A DNA stretch of 12,672 nucleotides from DASRWT01 sp046728035 (lineage in GTDB: Bacteria > Methylomirabilota > Methylomirabilia > Rokubacteriales > CSP1-6), in contig JBKPDT010000341.1 in NCBI GenBank assembly GCA_046728035.1, forward strand, positions 1 through 12,672, read 5' to 3'. The notes under the pieces are model-generated. The model saw nothing but the letters and a program-made list of their open reading frames with translations, ran no database searches and had not been told where the DNA came from. This document shows positions 1 through 8,066 of this stretch, one piece after another (position 1 is the stretch's first letter; every line of letters starts with the position of its first letter). The translations under genes were made by a program, and so were the position numbers.

Positions 1-642
1 GACTGGGACGTGGCGGCGGTGGACCGGTGGAGGCGCGAACGCCGCGCCGCCCTGGAAGTGTCCGTGCCCGGGCTGGCCCCGCACCGCGTGGCGCAGCTCG
101 CGCGCGAGCTCTTGCCGGCGGGCGCCATCGCGACGGTGGACGCGGGCGCGCACATGTTCCCCGTCACCGCCTACTGGGACGCGCTCGAGCCGGGCGAGTG
201 CCTCATCTCCAACGGGCTGGCCACCATGGGCTTCGCGCTGCCCGCGGCCATCGCCGCCCAGCTCCTCCATCCCGACCGCCGCGTCGTGTGCTTTACCGGC
301 GACGGCGGCCTCATGATGGTGGTTGCCGAGCTCGAGACGGCCGCGCGGCTGGGGTTGCCCATCATCATCGTGGTCTTCGACGACCGGGCGCTGTCCCTGA
401 TCGAGGTCAAGCAGGAGCAGCGGGGCCTCGCGGGCGCGTCCATGCGCTATGCTGGTCCGGAGTTCCCGGCGCTGGCGCGCGCCTTCGGCATCCGCGCCTG
501 GATCGCCGAGGACGAGGAGAGGTTCCGCAACGCGCTGTTCGCCGCCCAGGCGGCGCCCGGCCCGACCCTCATCGACGCGCGCATCGACGCGTCGGGGTAC
601 CGGCGCACGCTGGAGATCGTCCGCGGCGCGCCGACCCGCTGA
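1..642 (+). CDS. thiamine-diphosphate-dependent enzyme, C-terminal part (acetolactate synthase/benzoylformate decarboxylase-like), 5' partial
   Basis: The reading frame is open from base 1, so the gene starts upstream of the window; 213 codons are visible, ending in TGA. The visible part is the C-terminal TPP-binding (TPP_enzyme_C) domain of the acetolactate synthase / oxalyl-CoA decarboxylase / benzoylformate decarboxylase superfamily. These enzymes use thiamine diphosphate to decarboxylate or carboligate 2-keto acids. Seen in sequence: the glycine-rich segment SNGLATMGFALPAAIAA, then the TPP/Mg motif beginning FTGDGG (GDG at codons 298-306) and running through ELETAARLGLPIIIVVFDD. The motif ends in Asp-Asp where the classical form has Asn-Asn, so the usual Mg-ligand Asn appears replaced by Asp. 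The TPP_enzyme_M and N domains lie outside. Substrate cannot be assigned; the large subunit of true acetolactate synthase (IlvB) is possible but the FDDRALSLIEVKQEQ segment differs from it. It precedes the selenoprotein gene by 15 bases. Confidence 0.88.
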   Translation, partial: DWDVAAVDRWRRERRAALEVSVPGLAPHRVAQLARELLPAGAIATVDAGAHMFPVTAYWDALEPGECLISNGLATMGFALPAAIAAQLLHPDRRVVCFTGDGGLMMVVAELETAARLGLPIIIVVFDDRALSLIEVKQEQRGLAGASMRYAGPEFPALARAFGIRAWIAEDEERFRNALFAAQAAPGPTLIDARIDASGYRRTLEIVRGAPTR

Positions 643-644
643 GG

Positions 645-658
645 TACACTGCAAGGCA
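645..658 (+). promoter_or_regulatory. candidate leaderless promoter (-10 hexamer) for the selenoprotein gene
   Basis: TACACT (645-650) lies seven bases before the ATG at 658, which would place the transcription start at or next to the start codon. The only purine-rich stretch, AAGG (653-656), is one base from the ATG and too close to act as a ribosome binding site. No convincing -35 box is visible. The same TAnnnT-N6/7-start arrangement occurs before two other genes in this window, which strengthens the call. Confidence 0.45.
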
Positions 659-1323
659 TGGGATTCCTCTCCGCGGCGGATGAGCAGGCGGTGCGCCAGG
701 AGTTCGCGAAGCTGGCAGAGCCGGTGAAGCTCGTCGTCTTCGCCACGGAGCTGGGCGACGACACGCACCGCCAGACGGTGGCCCTGGTGAAGGAAGTCGC
801 GGCGCTCTCCGACAAGATTGCGGTCGAGGTGCTCAATCCCCACATCGACCGCGAGCGCGCGGAGGCCTACGGCATCGAGGTCGCGCCCGCCATCGTGGTC
901 GAGGGAGCCACCGACTACGGCATCCGCTTCCTCGGCATCCCCGCCGGCTACGAGTTCGCCAACCTCATCGACTCCATCATCGTGGCCTCCACGGGCGAGC
1001 CCGCGGTGAGCGCCGCGACGAAGGAAGCGCTCGGCGGGCTCACCGAGGACGTGACCATCAAGGTCTTCACCACGCCGACCTGACCCCATTGCCCCCGGGC
1101 CGTGCGCCTGGCGCAGCATATGGCGGTGGCGGCGAAGCGGGTCCGGGCGGAGTGCATCGAGGCCACCGAGTTCCCGGACCTCTCGCAGCGGTATCGCGTG
1201 ATGGCGGTGCCCAAGATCGTCATCAATGACCGCGTCCAGTTCGAGGGCGCGCTGCCGGAGCCGCAGTTCCTCGCCGCCGTGCTGCGGGCGGTCGGCGACG
1301 GCGTCCCGCCGGAGCAGGCATGA
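658..1323 (+). CDS. glutaredoxin-like protein disulfide oxidoreductase, probable selenoprotein with in-frame UGA (Sec142) in a UxxC active site
   Basis: Read through the TGA at 1081-1083, the frame encodes 221 residues, matching the two-thioredoxin-fold protein disulfide oxidoreductase / glutaredoxin-like family (about 215-230 aa). Codons 1-141 form the N-terminal fold and linker (VKLVVFAT near 23-30; then YGIRFLGIPAGYEF, characteristic of the family). The second fold begins VTIKVFTTPT and continues, across the TGA, as P-H-C-P-R-A-V-R-L-A, then EFPDLSQRYRV and the cis-proline segment AVPKIVIND. Family members have C-P-x-C exactly where the TGA stands, so the protein reads U-P-H-C (Sec142, Cys145). 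The N-terminal fold has lost its own CxxC: Asp34 and His37 occupy those places. Expected role: cytosolic thiol-disulfide exchange or peroxide-linked reduction with a selenenylsulfide; the partner is unknown. Ignoring the TGA would leave a protein without any redox centre. No selA/selB/selC/selD is in the window. The alternative is a sequencing error or pseudogene (TGC to TGA). Confidence 0.83.
1094..1147 (+). promoter_or_regulatory. candidate bacterial SECIS element downstream of the UGA
   Basis: Bacterial selenocysteine insertion needs a stem-loop in the coding region just after the UGA. Here CCCGGGCC (1094-1101) can pair with GGTCCGGG (1140-1147), with one G-U pair. Inside it, GTGC (1102-1105) pairs with GCAT (1116-1119), leaving a 10-base loop that starts with G, 22 bases after the UGA. 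A G at the start of a 3-14 base loop, 16-37 bases from the UGA, is what the known bacterial pattern asks for. A competing hairpin, TGCGC-CTG-GCGCA (1103-1115), is also possible. The region is so GC-rich that stems arise easily, so this is only a candidate. Confidence 0.4.
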
Positions 1324-1418
1324 GCGGCGAGCTCTGGCTGGCGCTCGGCGTCGCGATCGCGCTGCTCCTGGCCATCCGCGTCGTGGTCTCGCGGCTGATG
1401 GGAAAGGGCGGCGCCTGA
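1320..1418 (+). CDS. 32-residue single-span membrane protein, overlapping the selenoprotein gene
   Basis: ATG at 1320 overlaps the TGA stop (1321-1323) of the selenoprotein gene in an ATGA arrangement, a standard sign of translational coupling; the frame ends in TGA at 1416-1418. The product is 32 residues: a short N-terminus (MSGE), one hydrophobic segment of about 19 residues (LWLALGVAIALLLAIRVVV), then a basic tail (SRLMGKGGA). This looks like a single transmembrane helix with the positive tail on the cytoplasmic side. It belongs to no family I recognise. The position suggests a membrane partner or anchor for the thiol/selenol oxidoreductase, but that is inference from the overlap alone. 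Against it: very short frames of this sort arise by chance in GC-rich DNA, although a hydrophobic helix preceded by an exact 4-base overlap is less likely by chance. Confidence 0.5.
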   Translation: MSGELWLALGVAIALLLAIRVVVSRLMGKGGA

Positions 1419-1470
1419 AGCATCGTGGCCTCGTGCTCCCGTGAGGAGCCCAAGGCTGACGCCGAGGGGC

Positions 1471-1884
1471 GTGGCGTCCCACCCGCCCGTCGCTGACACG
1501 AGCTTCCTCTTCACGTACGGGACCCTGATGCGCGGGCTCCCGTTCCATGGCCTTCTCGCCGGCCGCGCCGCGTTCGTGGGCGAGGGCACGGTGGCGGCGC
1601 GGCTGATCGACCTCGGCCGCTATCCGGGCGCGGTCCCCGACGCCGGCGCGGTGCTGCGAGGCGAGGTGTTCCGGCTGGAGTCCGCCGAGCTGTGGACGGT
1701 GCTGGACTCCGCGGAGGGACCCCAGTATCATCGCAGCCGGGTCACCGTTGGGATGGGCGATCGGCAGGTCGAGGCCTTCATCTACTGGTATCGTGGGCCG
1801 CTCGATCGGGGCGTGCCGGTTCCCGGCGGCGACTGGCGGGCGCATGCGCCCGCGCGATCCATCCACCGTAGCGCGACAGTCTAG
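1471..1884 (+). CDS. gamma-glutamylcyclotransferase-like (AIG2/GGCT fold) protein
   Basis: A 137-residue protein of the gamma-glutamylcyclotransferase-like superfamily, whose characterised members release 5-oxoproline from gamma-glutamyl amines or peptides, including in glutathione turnover. Visible hallmarks: the N-terminal substrate-loop motif YGTLMRG (Tyr16-Gly22), VLRGEVFRL in the middle of the barrel, and LDSAEGPQYHRSRV, in which Glu82 stands where the catalytic glutamate is expected. The length is normal for the bacterial family. The GTG at 1471 is chosen because GAGGGG lies just upstream and it gives an N-terminus close to the YGTL motif; an in-frame GTG at 1441 would add 10 residues but has no visible ribosome binding site. 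The last 15 or so residues are low in complexity and outside the fold. The gene follows the small membrane protein by 52 bases. A link to thiol metabolism with the oxidoreductase upstream is tempting but unproven. Confidence 0.85.
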   Translation: MASHPPVADTSFLFTYGTLMRGLPFHGLLAGRAAFVGEGTVAARLIDLGRYPGAVPDAGAVLRGEVFRLESAELWTVLDSAEGPQYHRSRVTVGMGDRQVEAFIYWYRGPLDRGVPVPGGDWRAHAPARSIHRSATV

Positions 1885-1888
1885 GAGG
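1884..1888 (+). promoter_or_regulatory. ribosome binding site of the aminotransferase gene
   Basis: GGAGG, whose first base is the last base of the preceding TAG stop, lies six bases before the ATG at 1895. It fixes the start there rather than at an upstream in-frame ATG (1748) that would overlap the preceding gene in a different frame. Confidence 0.8.
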
Positions 1889-1894
1889 CCTCCG

Positions 1895-3250
1895 ATGCCG
1901 CTCGAACCCGCGCAGCTCATCAAGGACGATCAGGACCACCTCATCCATTCGCTCCACCACCCCAGCGAGCATCTCGAGCCGATGGTCTACGTGCGCGGGC
2001 GCGGCGCCATGGTCACCGACATCCAGGGCCGCGACTACATCGACGGGCTCGCCGGACTCTGGAACGTCAATGTCGGGCACGGGCGTGAGGAGCTGGGGAA
2101 GGCGGCCGCCGTCCAGATGGGCGACCTCGCCTACTATTCCTGCTATGCGGGCTCGACCAACGTGCCGGCCATCCAGCTCGCCGACAAGCTCATCGAGATC
2201 GCGCCCAAGAACATGCAGGCGGTGTTCTTCACCTCGGGCGGCGCCGAGTCCAACGAGTCGGCCTTCAAGACCGCGCGCTTCTACTGGAAGGCCACCGGCA
2301 AGCCCGACAAGGTGAAGATCATCTCGCGCCTCAACGCCTACCACGGCGTGACCCTGCAGGCCATGAGCGCCACCGGGATGGCGCCCTACTGGAAGATGTT
2401 CGAGCCGCGCGTCCCGGGTTTCGTGCACATCCCGACCTGCTACCCGTACCGCCAGGAGGGCGCCAAGCCGGGCGAGACGGCCGGCCAGACGGCGGCGCGC
2501 CTGCTCGAGGAGGCCATCCTCCGCGAGGGACCCGACACCGTGGCCGCGTTCATCGCCGAGCCCATCCACGGCGGCGGCGGCGTGATCTATCCGACCGATG
2601 ACTACTTCCCGCTGGTCCGCCAGGTCTGCGACCGCCACCAGGTCCTCTTCATCGCCGACGAGGTGATCACGGGCTTCTGCCGCACCGGCCGGTGGTTCGC
2701 CATGGAGCACTGGAAGGTCAATCCCGACATCCTCTCCTTCGCCAAGGGCGTGTCCTCCGGCTACCTCCCGCTCGGCGGCATCATGGTCTCCAAGGCGATC
2801 AAGGAGACGATGGACTCGGTGAAGCCCGAGGACCGCTGGATGCACGCCTACACCTACTCGGGCCATCCGACCTGTTGCGCGGTGGGGATCAAGAACCTCG
2901 AGATCATGGAGCGCGAGCGCCTCTGGGAGCGCTCCGCCGCGATGGGCGAGCGCCTCCACAAGGGGCTGCACGCCGCCTTCGACGATCACCCGAACCTGGG
3001 CGATATCCGCTCGGGCAAGGGCCTCCTCGCCGCGGTGGAGCTCGTGGAAGACAAGGCCACCAAGAAGATGTTCGACGCCGACAAGAAGATCGGGCCGCGG
3101 CTCATGCAGGAGATGACCAAGCGCGGACTGGTGACGCGCGCGCGCCTGGAGAACATCTTCTTCTCGCCGGCCCTCGTCATCAGCGAGGATCAGCTCGACC
3201 GGATGATCTCGATCACCCGCGACGCCGTCAAGGCGGTCACCGGCAAGTAG
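1895..3250 (+). CDS. class III PLP-dependent aminotransferase (omega-amino acid:pyruvate type)
   Basis: A 451-residue fold-type I PLP enzyme of aminotransferase class III, the family of omega-amino acid:pyruvate, taurine:pyruvate, putrescine and BioA-type transaminases. Visible motifs in order: GLAGLWNVNVGHG in the N-terminal part; FTSGGAESNESAFK, which holds the PLP phosphate; NAYHGVT, with the conserved Tyr-His that stacks on the ring; FIAEPIHGGGGV; LFIADEVITGFCRTG, with Asp255 that pairs with the pyridine nitrogen; and SFAKGVSSGY, with Lys284 as the Schiff-base lysine. All catalytic residues are present and the length is normal. It starts after a clean GGAGG and ends 8 bases before the next gene, so both are probably co-transcribed. 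The likely job is deamination of an omega-amino acid or amine with pyruvate as acceptor; the exact donor cannot be told from sequence. Confidence is high for the family and low for the substrate. Confidence 0.95.
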   Translation: MPLEPAQLIKDDQDHLIHSLHHPSEHLEPMVYVRGRGAMVTDIQGRDYIDGLAGLWNVNVGHGREELGKAAAVQMGDLAYYSCYAGSTNVPAIQLADKLIEIAPKNMQAVFFTSGGAESNESAFKTARFYWKATGKPDKVKIISRLNAYHGVTLQAMSATGMAPYWKMFEPRVPGFVHIPTCYPYRQEGAKPGETAGQTAARLLEEAILREGPDTVAAFIAEPIHGGGGVIYPTDDYFPLVRQVCDRHQVLFIADEVITGFCRTGRWFAMEHWKVNPDILSFAKGVSSGYLPLGGIMVSKAIKETMDSVKPEDRWMHAYTYSGHPTCCAVGIKNLEIMERERLWERSAAMGERLHKGLHAAFDDHPNLGDIRSGKGLLAAVELVEDKATKKMFDADKKIGPRLMQEMTKRGLVTRARLENIFFSPALVISEDQLDRMISITRDAVKAVTGK

Positions 3251-3258
3251 GCGCCATC

Positions 3259-4196
3259 ATGACCGCGCGGCGCGCCTTTTCCGGCGTCATCCCGGCGATG
3301 GCGGTGCCGTTCCGCGACGACTTCAAGCTCGACGGGGACGGGCTCGCCCGCTTCGCCCGCTGGCTGGCCGGCTGCCCCGGCGTCACCGCGGTCATGACCA
3401 ACGGCCACACCGGCGAAGTGGGCTCGCTCCTGTCCGAGGAGCGGGCCGAGGTGACCCGGATCGTCGCGGAGGCGGTGCGGGGCCGCGTGCGGGTCATCTC
3501 CGCGGTCTGCTCGGAAGGGACCTTCGAGGCCATCGCGCACGCCAAGGCCGCCGCCCACGCGGGCGCGGACACGGTGGACGTCATGCCGTGCCACATGTGG
3601 CTGCGCTTCGGGGTGAAGGAGGACGCCGTCTACGAGTACTTCAAGGCCATCGGCGCGGAGAGCGGGCTCGACCTCATCGTCCACGTCTATCCGGCCAACA
3701 CCAAGGTCTCGTACTCGACGCCGCTGATGGCGCGGCTGGCCGGGCTCCCCCAGGTGAAGGGCTTCAAGATGGGCGAGCGGGATCTCGGCAAGTACGAGCG
3801 GGACATCCGGGCCCTTCGCGCGGACGCGCCCCACGTCTCCCTGCTGAACTGCATGGACGAGTATCTCTTCCCGACCTTCGTGCATCGTCTCGATGGCACT
3901 CTCGTCGGCTGCGCGAGCCTCATTCCCGAGCTCACCAATGACCTGCTGGAGGCCATGCAGGCCGACGACCTCCCACGGGCCCGCCGCGTCAACGACCTGA
4001 TCTGGCCCGTCAAGGAGGCGGTATACGGCGCCGGCGAGCCCTCCGGGGACGCCCATGCCCGGATGAAGGAGGGCATGGCCATGCGTGGCATCTTCCGGAG
4101 CGCGCTCGTGCGTCCGCCCGTGCTCCGGCCCTCGCCCCCGGAGATCGCGGCGATGCGCGCCGCCCTCGAGGCGAGCGGCGTGCCGCGCGTCGACCT

Positions 4197-4200
<4 letters not shown>
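3259..4200 (+). CDS. dihydrodipicolinate synthase/N-acetylneuraminate lyase superfamily aldolase
   Basis: A 313-residue TIM-barrel class I aldolase of the DapA/NanA superfamily, whose members form a Schiff base with a 2-keto acid and catalyse aldol cleavage, condensation or dehydration. Visible features: an N-terminal GVIPAMAVPF strand, NGHTGEVGSLL in place of the classical G-T-T-G-E loop, Tyr144 in HVYPANTK (the DapA Tyr133 counterpart), and Lys170 in VKGFKMG (the Schiff-base lysine). The Arg that binds aspartate-semialdehyde in true DapA (five residues after the Tyr) is replaced here by Lys149, and the first Thr of the loop by His. It is therefore probably not lysine-biosynthetic DapA but a catabolic lyase or dehydratase. 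It lies 8 bases behind the aminotransferase gene and its stop overlaps the convergent transporter gene's stop by a few bases. The substrate is unknown. Confidence 0.9.
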
Positions 4201-5206
<1,006 letters not shown>

Positions 5207-5210
<4 letters not shown>

Positions 5211-6181
5211 GCCGGCGCGTGCAGCCAGCAGGCGCTCGCCTGGCCGGGCGCCACCGTGAACTGAGGGGGCGCCTCGGCCCGGCAGCGCTCCATCGCGTGC
5301 GGGCACCGCGGCGCGAAAGAGCAACCGCTTGGAAGTCGGGCGAGATCGGGCGGCTGGCCCTCGATGGCGGTGAGCCGGTCGCGCCGGGCCCCGAGCCGCG
5401 GGATCGATTCCAGGAGCGCCTGAGTATAGGGATGCGCGGGCGACTTGAAGATCTGTCGCACCGGGCCCATCTCGACGATGCGCCCGGCGTACATGACGGC
5501 GACGCGGTCGCAAATCTTGGACACGATGCCCAGGTTGTGCGTGATGAAGATCATGGCGAGGCGGTGCTTGTTCTGGAGCTCCTCGAGGAGCGAGAGGTAC
5601 TGCGCCTGGATGGTGAGATCGAGGCTCGTCGTCGGCTCGTCCGCGATGAGGAGCCGGGGTGGCGCGGCGATGGCCATGGCTCCCACCACGCGCTGCCGCA
5701 TGCCGCCGGACATCTGGAAGGGAAAGGCGCGCAGCCGCGTCTCCGGCGAGGGGATCCGCACCGAGCCGAGGAGCGCGGCGGCGCGGGTGGTCAGGCTCCG
5801 CCCGCGAAGCCCGTGATACATCGCGACCGACTCGCGCACCTGCATCCCGATGGAGAAGACCGGGTTGAGCGAGCTCATCGGATCCTGCAAGATCATCGCG
5901 ATCTTCCGACCGCGGATCTTCTGCATCTCCCGCTCGCTCTTCGGGACGAGGTCGTCCCCGTCCAGCAGCACCGCGCCGCCGATGATCCGGGCCGCCGGCC
6001 GCGGGATCAGACGCACGAGGCTGAGGCAGGTCATGCTCTTCCCGGAGCCCGACTCCCCGACGAGCCCGAGCGTCTCGCCTTCGCTCACGCTGAAGGACAC
6101 GCCGTCGACGGCTCTGATCGTCCCCCAGCGGGTGACAATGTGGGTGCGGAGGTCGCGGACCTCGATGACGGGCGGGGGCAC
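5207..6181 (-). CDS. oligopeptide/dipeptide ABC importer ATPase (DppD/OppD-like)
   Basis: A 324-residue ATPase of the peptide importer family, partner of the ATPase encoded downstream. Walker A is GESGSGKS (42-49), the signature SGGMRQR starts at 158, Walker B LLIADE is at 177-182 and the switch His is 215 (FITHN). The C-terminal region begins HPYTQALL and holds the cysteine set 287, 293, 300, 318. The GTG at 6181 is chosen because it starts next to the first conserved strand (VIEVRDL) and lies 14 bases after the stop of the DppC-like gene; no strong ribosome binding site is visible, and re-initiation after the upstream stop is likely. The open frame continues upstream for over 700 bases, but that part is only a shadow of the permease gene. 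It hydrolyses ATP on the cytoplasmic face to drive import. Confidence 0.94.
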
Positions 6182-6195
6182 GGGCGGGGCCGGGA

Positions 6196-7116
6196 TCAGA
6201 GCTGGCGCAGCTTCGGGTCGAGGGTGTCGCGGAGCCAGTCCCCGAGCAGGTTGAAGGCCAGCACCACCAGCAGGATGGCGATACCCGGAAGCCCCGACAC
6301 CCACCACGCGCTCGTCACGAATTCTCGCCCCTCGGCGATCATCGAGCCCCACGCGGGGGTCGGCGGGGGGATGCCTGCGCCCAGGAAGGACAGCGACGCC
6401 TCCACGATGATCACGTAGCCGATCTGTAGCGTCACCAGCACCACGAGGGTATTCATGGTGTTGGGGAGGAGATGCCGGGTGATGATGCGCCAGCCGCCGG
6501 CCCCCGCGATGCGCGCCTGGGCGATGAAGTCGAGCCCCATCAGGGTGAGCACCTGGCCGCGGATCACGCGCGCGTAGCGGGCCCAGAGGATCACCGCGAT
6601 CGCCACCACCACGTTGGTGAAGCTCGGGCCCACCGTCACCGCGAGGATCAGGGCGAGGAGGATCACCGGGAACGACATGGTGGCGTCGGTGACGCGCATG
6701 AGCGCGGCGTCCGTCCGACCGCCATAGTACCCCGCGACCAGGCCGACCGCGGCGCCGAAGGCGCTGGCGAGGAGCACGGTGACCACGCCCGCCGCCAAAG
6801 AGACGCGCGAGCCCCAGATGATGCGCGAGAGCATGTCGCGCCCCAGCCGGTCGGTGCCGAGCAGGTAGGTCGTGTTGCCGCCCTCTACCCACGCGGGCGG
6901 CTTGAAACGGTTCCGCAGTGACTGGCTGTGGGGGTCGGCGGGGCTGAGCACGGGAGCCAGCACCGCCATCAGGACGAACACCCCGATGATCCCCAGGGGA
7001 ATGACGGGGGGCCGGCGGCGCCGGGGCTCGGCGGCCGCCTGTATCTCGAACTCGGGCAGGGCCAGCGCGCCGGCGGGGCGCTCGGCGGAGATCGGATCAA
7101 TCGCCACGGGGCTCAC
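6196..7116 (-). CDS. oligopeptide/dipeptide ABC importer permease (DppC/OppC-like)
   Basis: A 306-residue inner-membrane permease. A hydrophilic N-terminus with an Arg cluster (EPRRRRPP, near 30-37) precedes the first membrane helix (LGIIGVFVLMAVLAPVL); then comes the DppC-type periplasmic signature LLGTDRLGRDMLSRI, followed by further hydrophobic helices. The cytoplasmic EAA loop that docks on the ATPase is visible as FIAQARIAGAGGWRIITRH. The C-terminus LGDWLRDTLDPKLRQL is typical for the family. Start: GTG at 7114-7116 overlaps the upstream TGA as GTGA, the usual spacing for a co-translated permease pair; a second in-frame GTG nine bases on is possible. It pairs with the DppB-like protein to form the translocation channel. 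Confidence 0.94.
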   Translation of the reverse strand: MSPVAIDPISAERPAGALALPEFEIQAAAEPRRRRPPVIPLGIIGVFVLMAVLAPVLSPADPHSQSLRNRFKPPAWVEGGNTTYLLGTDRLGRDMLSRIIWGSRVSLAAGVVTVLLASAFGAAVGLVAGYYGGRTDAALMRVTDATMSFPVILLALILAVTVGPSFTNVVVAIAVILWARYARVIRGQVLTLMGLDFIAQARIAGAGGWRIITRHLLPNTMNTLVVLVTLQIGYVIIVEASLSFLGAGIPPPTPAWGSMIAEGREFVTSAWWVSGLPGIAILLVVLAFNLLGDWLRDTLDPKLRQL

Positions 7117-8033
7117 CGGGCATGGCGGATGCGGGGGTCGATGAGGGCGTAGAGGCAGTCCACCCCGAGGTTCACCAGCGCCACGATGGCCGCCGTCGTC
7201 AGGACCACCGCCTGGATCACGGGAAAGTCGCGCGAGCTGATGCCATCGTAGGCGAGCCGCCCGAGCCCGGGCCAGGCGAAGACGGTCTCCACCACGATCG
7301 CGGTCGTCACCAGGATGGCAAAGTAGATGCCCGCGAAGGTCACCACCGGGATGAGCGCGTTCTTGAGCGCGTGGAGCCAGACCACCCGGTGCTCCACCAC
7401 GCCCTTGACGCGAGCGAGCTTGACGTACTCCGAGTCCAGCACCTCGAGCATGCCGGAGCGGAGCAGGCGCATCAGCCCCGCCACCACGAACCAGCCGAGG
7501 GTGAAGCCGGGCAGGACATAGCTCGTGAACCCGTCGATGCCGCCGGCGGGCAGCCATTGCCATCGCCCCGCCACGAACTCGACCAGCACGATGGCCACCC
7601 AGAAGGTGGGAAGCGACTGGCCGAGCACCGAAATCACCTGCGCGGCCCGGTCGAGCCCCGTGCCCTTCTTCACCGCCGCGAGAATTCCCAGGGGAAAGGC
7701 GATGGCGAGGGACACCCCCATGGCGAAGGCGCCGAGGCGGAGCGAGTTGGGCAGCCGCTCCTGGATCAGCTCCATGACCGGGCGGCGGGCCCGGATCGAG
7801 ACCCCGAAGTCGCCCGTCACCGCCCGACCGACGAAGGAGAAGTACTGCTCGATGTAGGGCCGGTCGAGTCCGAGATACTTCCGGGCGTGGGCGTAGTCCT
7901 CCTCGGTCGCCGACATGGGGAGGATCAGGTGCAGGGGATCGCCGGTGGTCCGGGCCAGGACGAAGATGACCACGGACAGGATGGCGAGCGCCGCCAGCGA
8001 CTGGAGCAGCCGCGACAGGACGAAGCGAATCAC
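7113..8033 (-). CDS. oligopeptide/dipeptide ABC importer permease (DppB/OppB-like)
   Basis: A 306-residue inner-membrane permease. It opens with the characteristic first helix IRFVLSRLLQSLAALAIL, followed by a periplasmic domain containing YLGLDRPYIEQYF and TGDFGVSI, which mark the DppB subfamily. The EAA loop for ATPase contact is EYVKLARVKGVVEHRV, and the C-terminus ends LYALIDPRIRHAR. Several hydrophobic helices lie between, as expected for a six-span protein, and the length is typical. The GTG start at 8033 has a weak AAGG seven bases upstream (8041-8044). A large hairpin separates it from the binding-protein gene, so expression may be lower than that of the binding protein. Its stop overlaps the DppC-like start by 4 bases. 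Confidence 0.94.
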   Translation of the reverse strand: MIRFVLSRLLQSLAALAILSVVIFVLARTTGDPLHLILPMSATEEDYAHARKYLGLDRPYIEQYFSFVGRAVTGDFGVSIRARRPVMELIQERLPNSLRLGAFAMGVSLAIAFPLGILAAVKKGTGLDRAAQVISVLGQSLPTFWVAIVLVEFVAGRWQWLPAGGIDGFTSYVLPGFTLGWFVVAGLMRLLRSGMLEVLDSEYVKLARVKGVVEHRVVWLHALKNALIPVVTFAGIYFAILVTTAIVVETVFAWPGLGRLAYDGISSRDFPVIQAVVLTTAAIVALVNLGVDCLYALIDPRIRHAR

Positions 8034-8066
8034 GCGCGCGCCTTGATCAAGAGCACGCGACCGAGC

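Noticed and set aside
640..642. TGA at the end of the thiamine-diphosphate enzyme as a second selenocysteine codon
   Set aside because: The protein is complete at its normal family end and the downstream frame shows no homologous-looking sequence.
1102..1323. A separate 73-codon gene after a stop at 1083
   Set aside because: It is in the same frame as the upstream gene, has no ribosome binding site, and would lack the start of its thioredoxin fold. The sequence between the TGA and 1102 encodes the rest of the active site (P-H-C-P-R-A).
1778..2989. Long - strand open frame opposite the aminotransferase gene
   Set aside because: Shadow of the strongly supported class III aminotransferase; composition is typical of an antisense frame.
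5211..5513. N-terminal extension of ATPase 2
   Set aside because: It overlaps the C-terminal region of ATPase 1 in another frame; the ATGA overlap at 5207-5210 gives the natural start.
6182..6892. N-terminal extension of ATPase 1
   Set aside because: It overlaps the whole C-terminal half of the DppC-like permease in another frame and shows Arg/Gly/Pro-rich shadow composition; the ABC domain begins only at about 6166.
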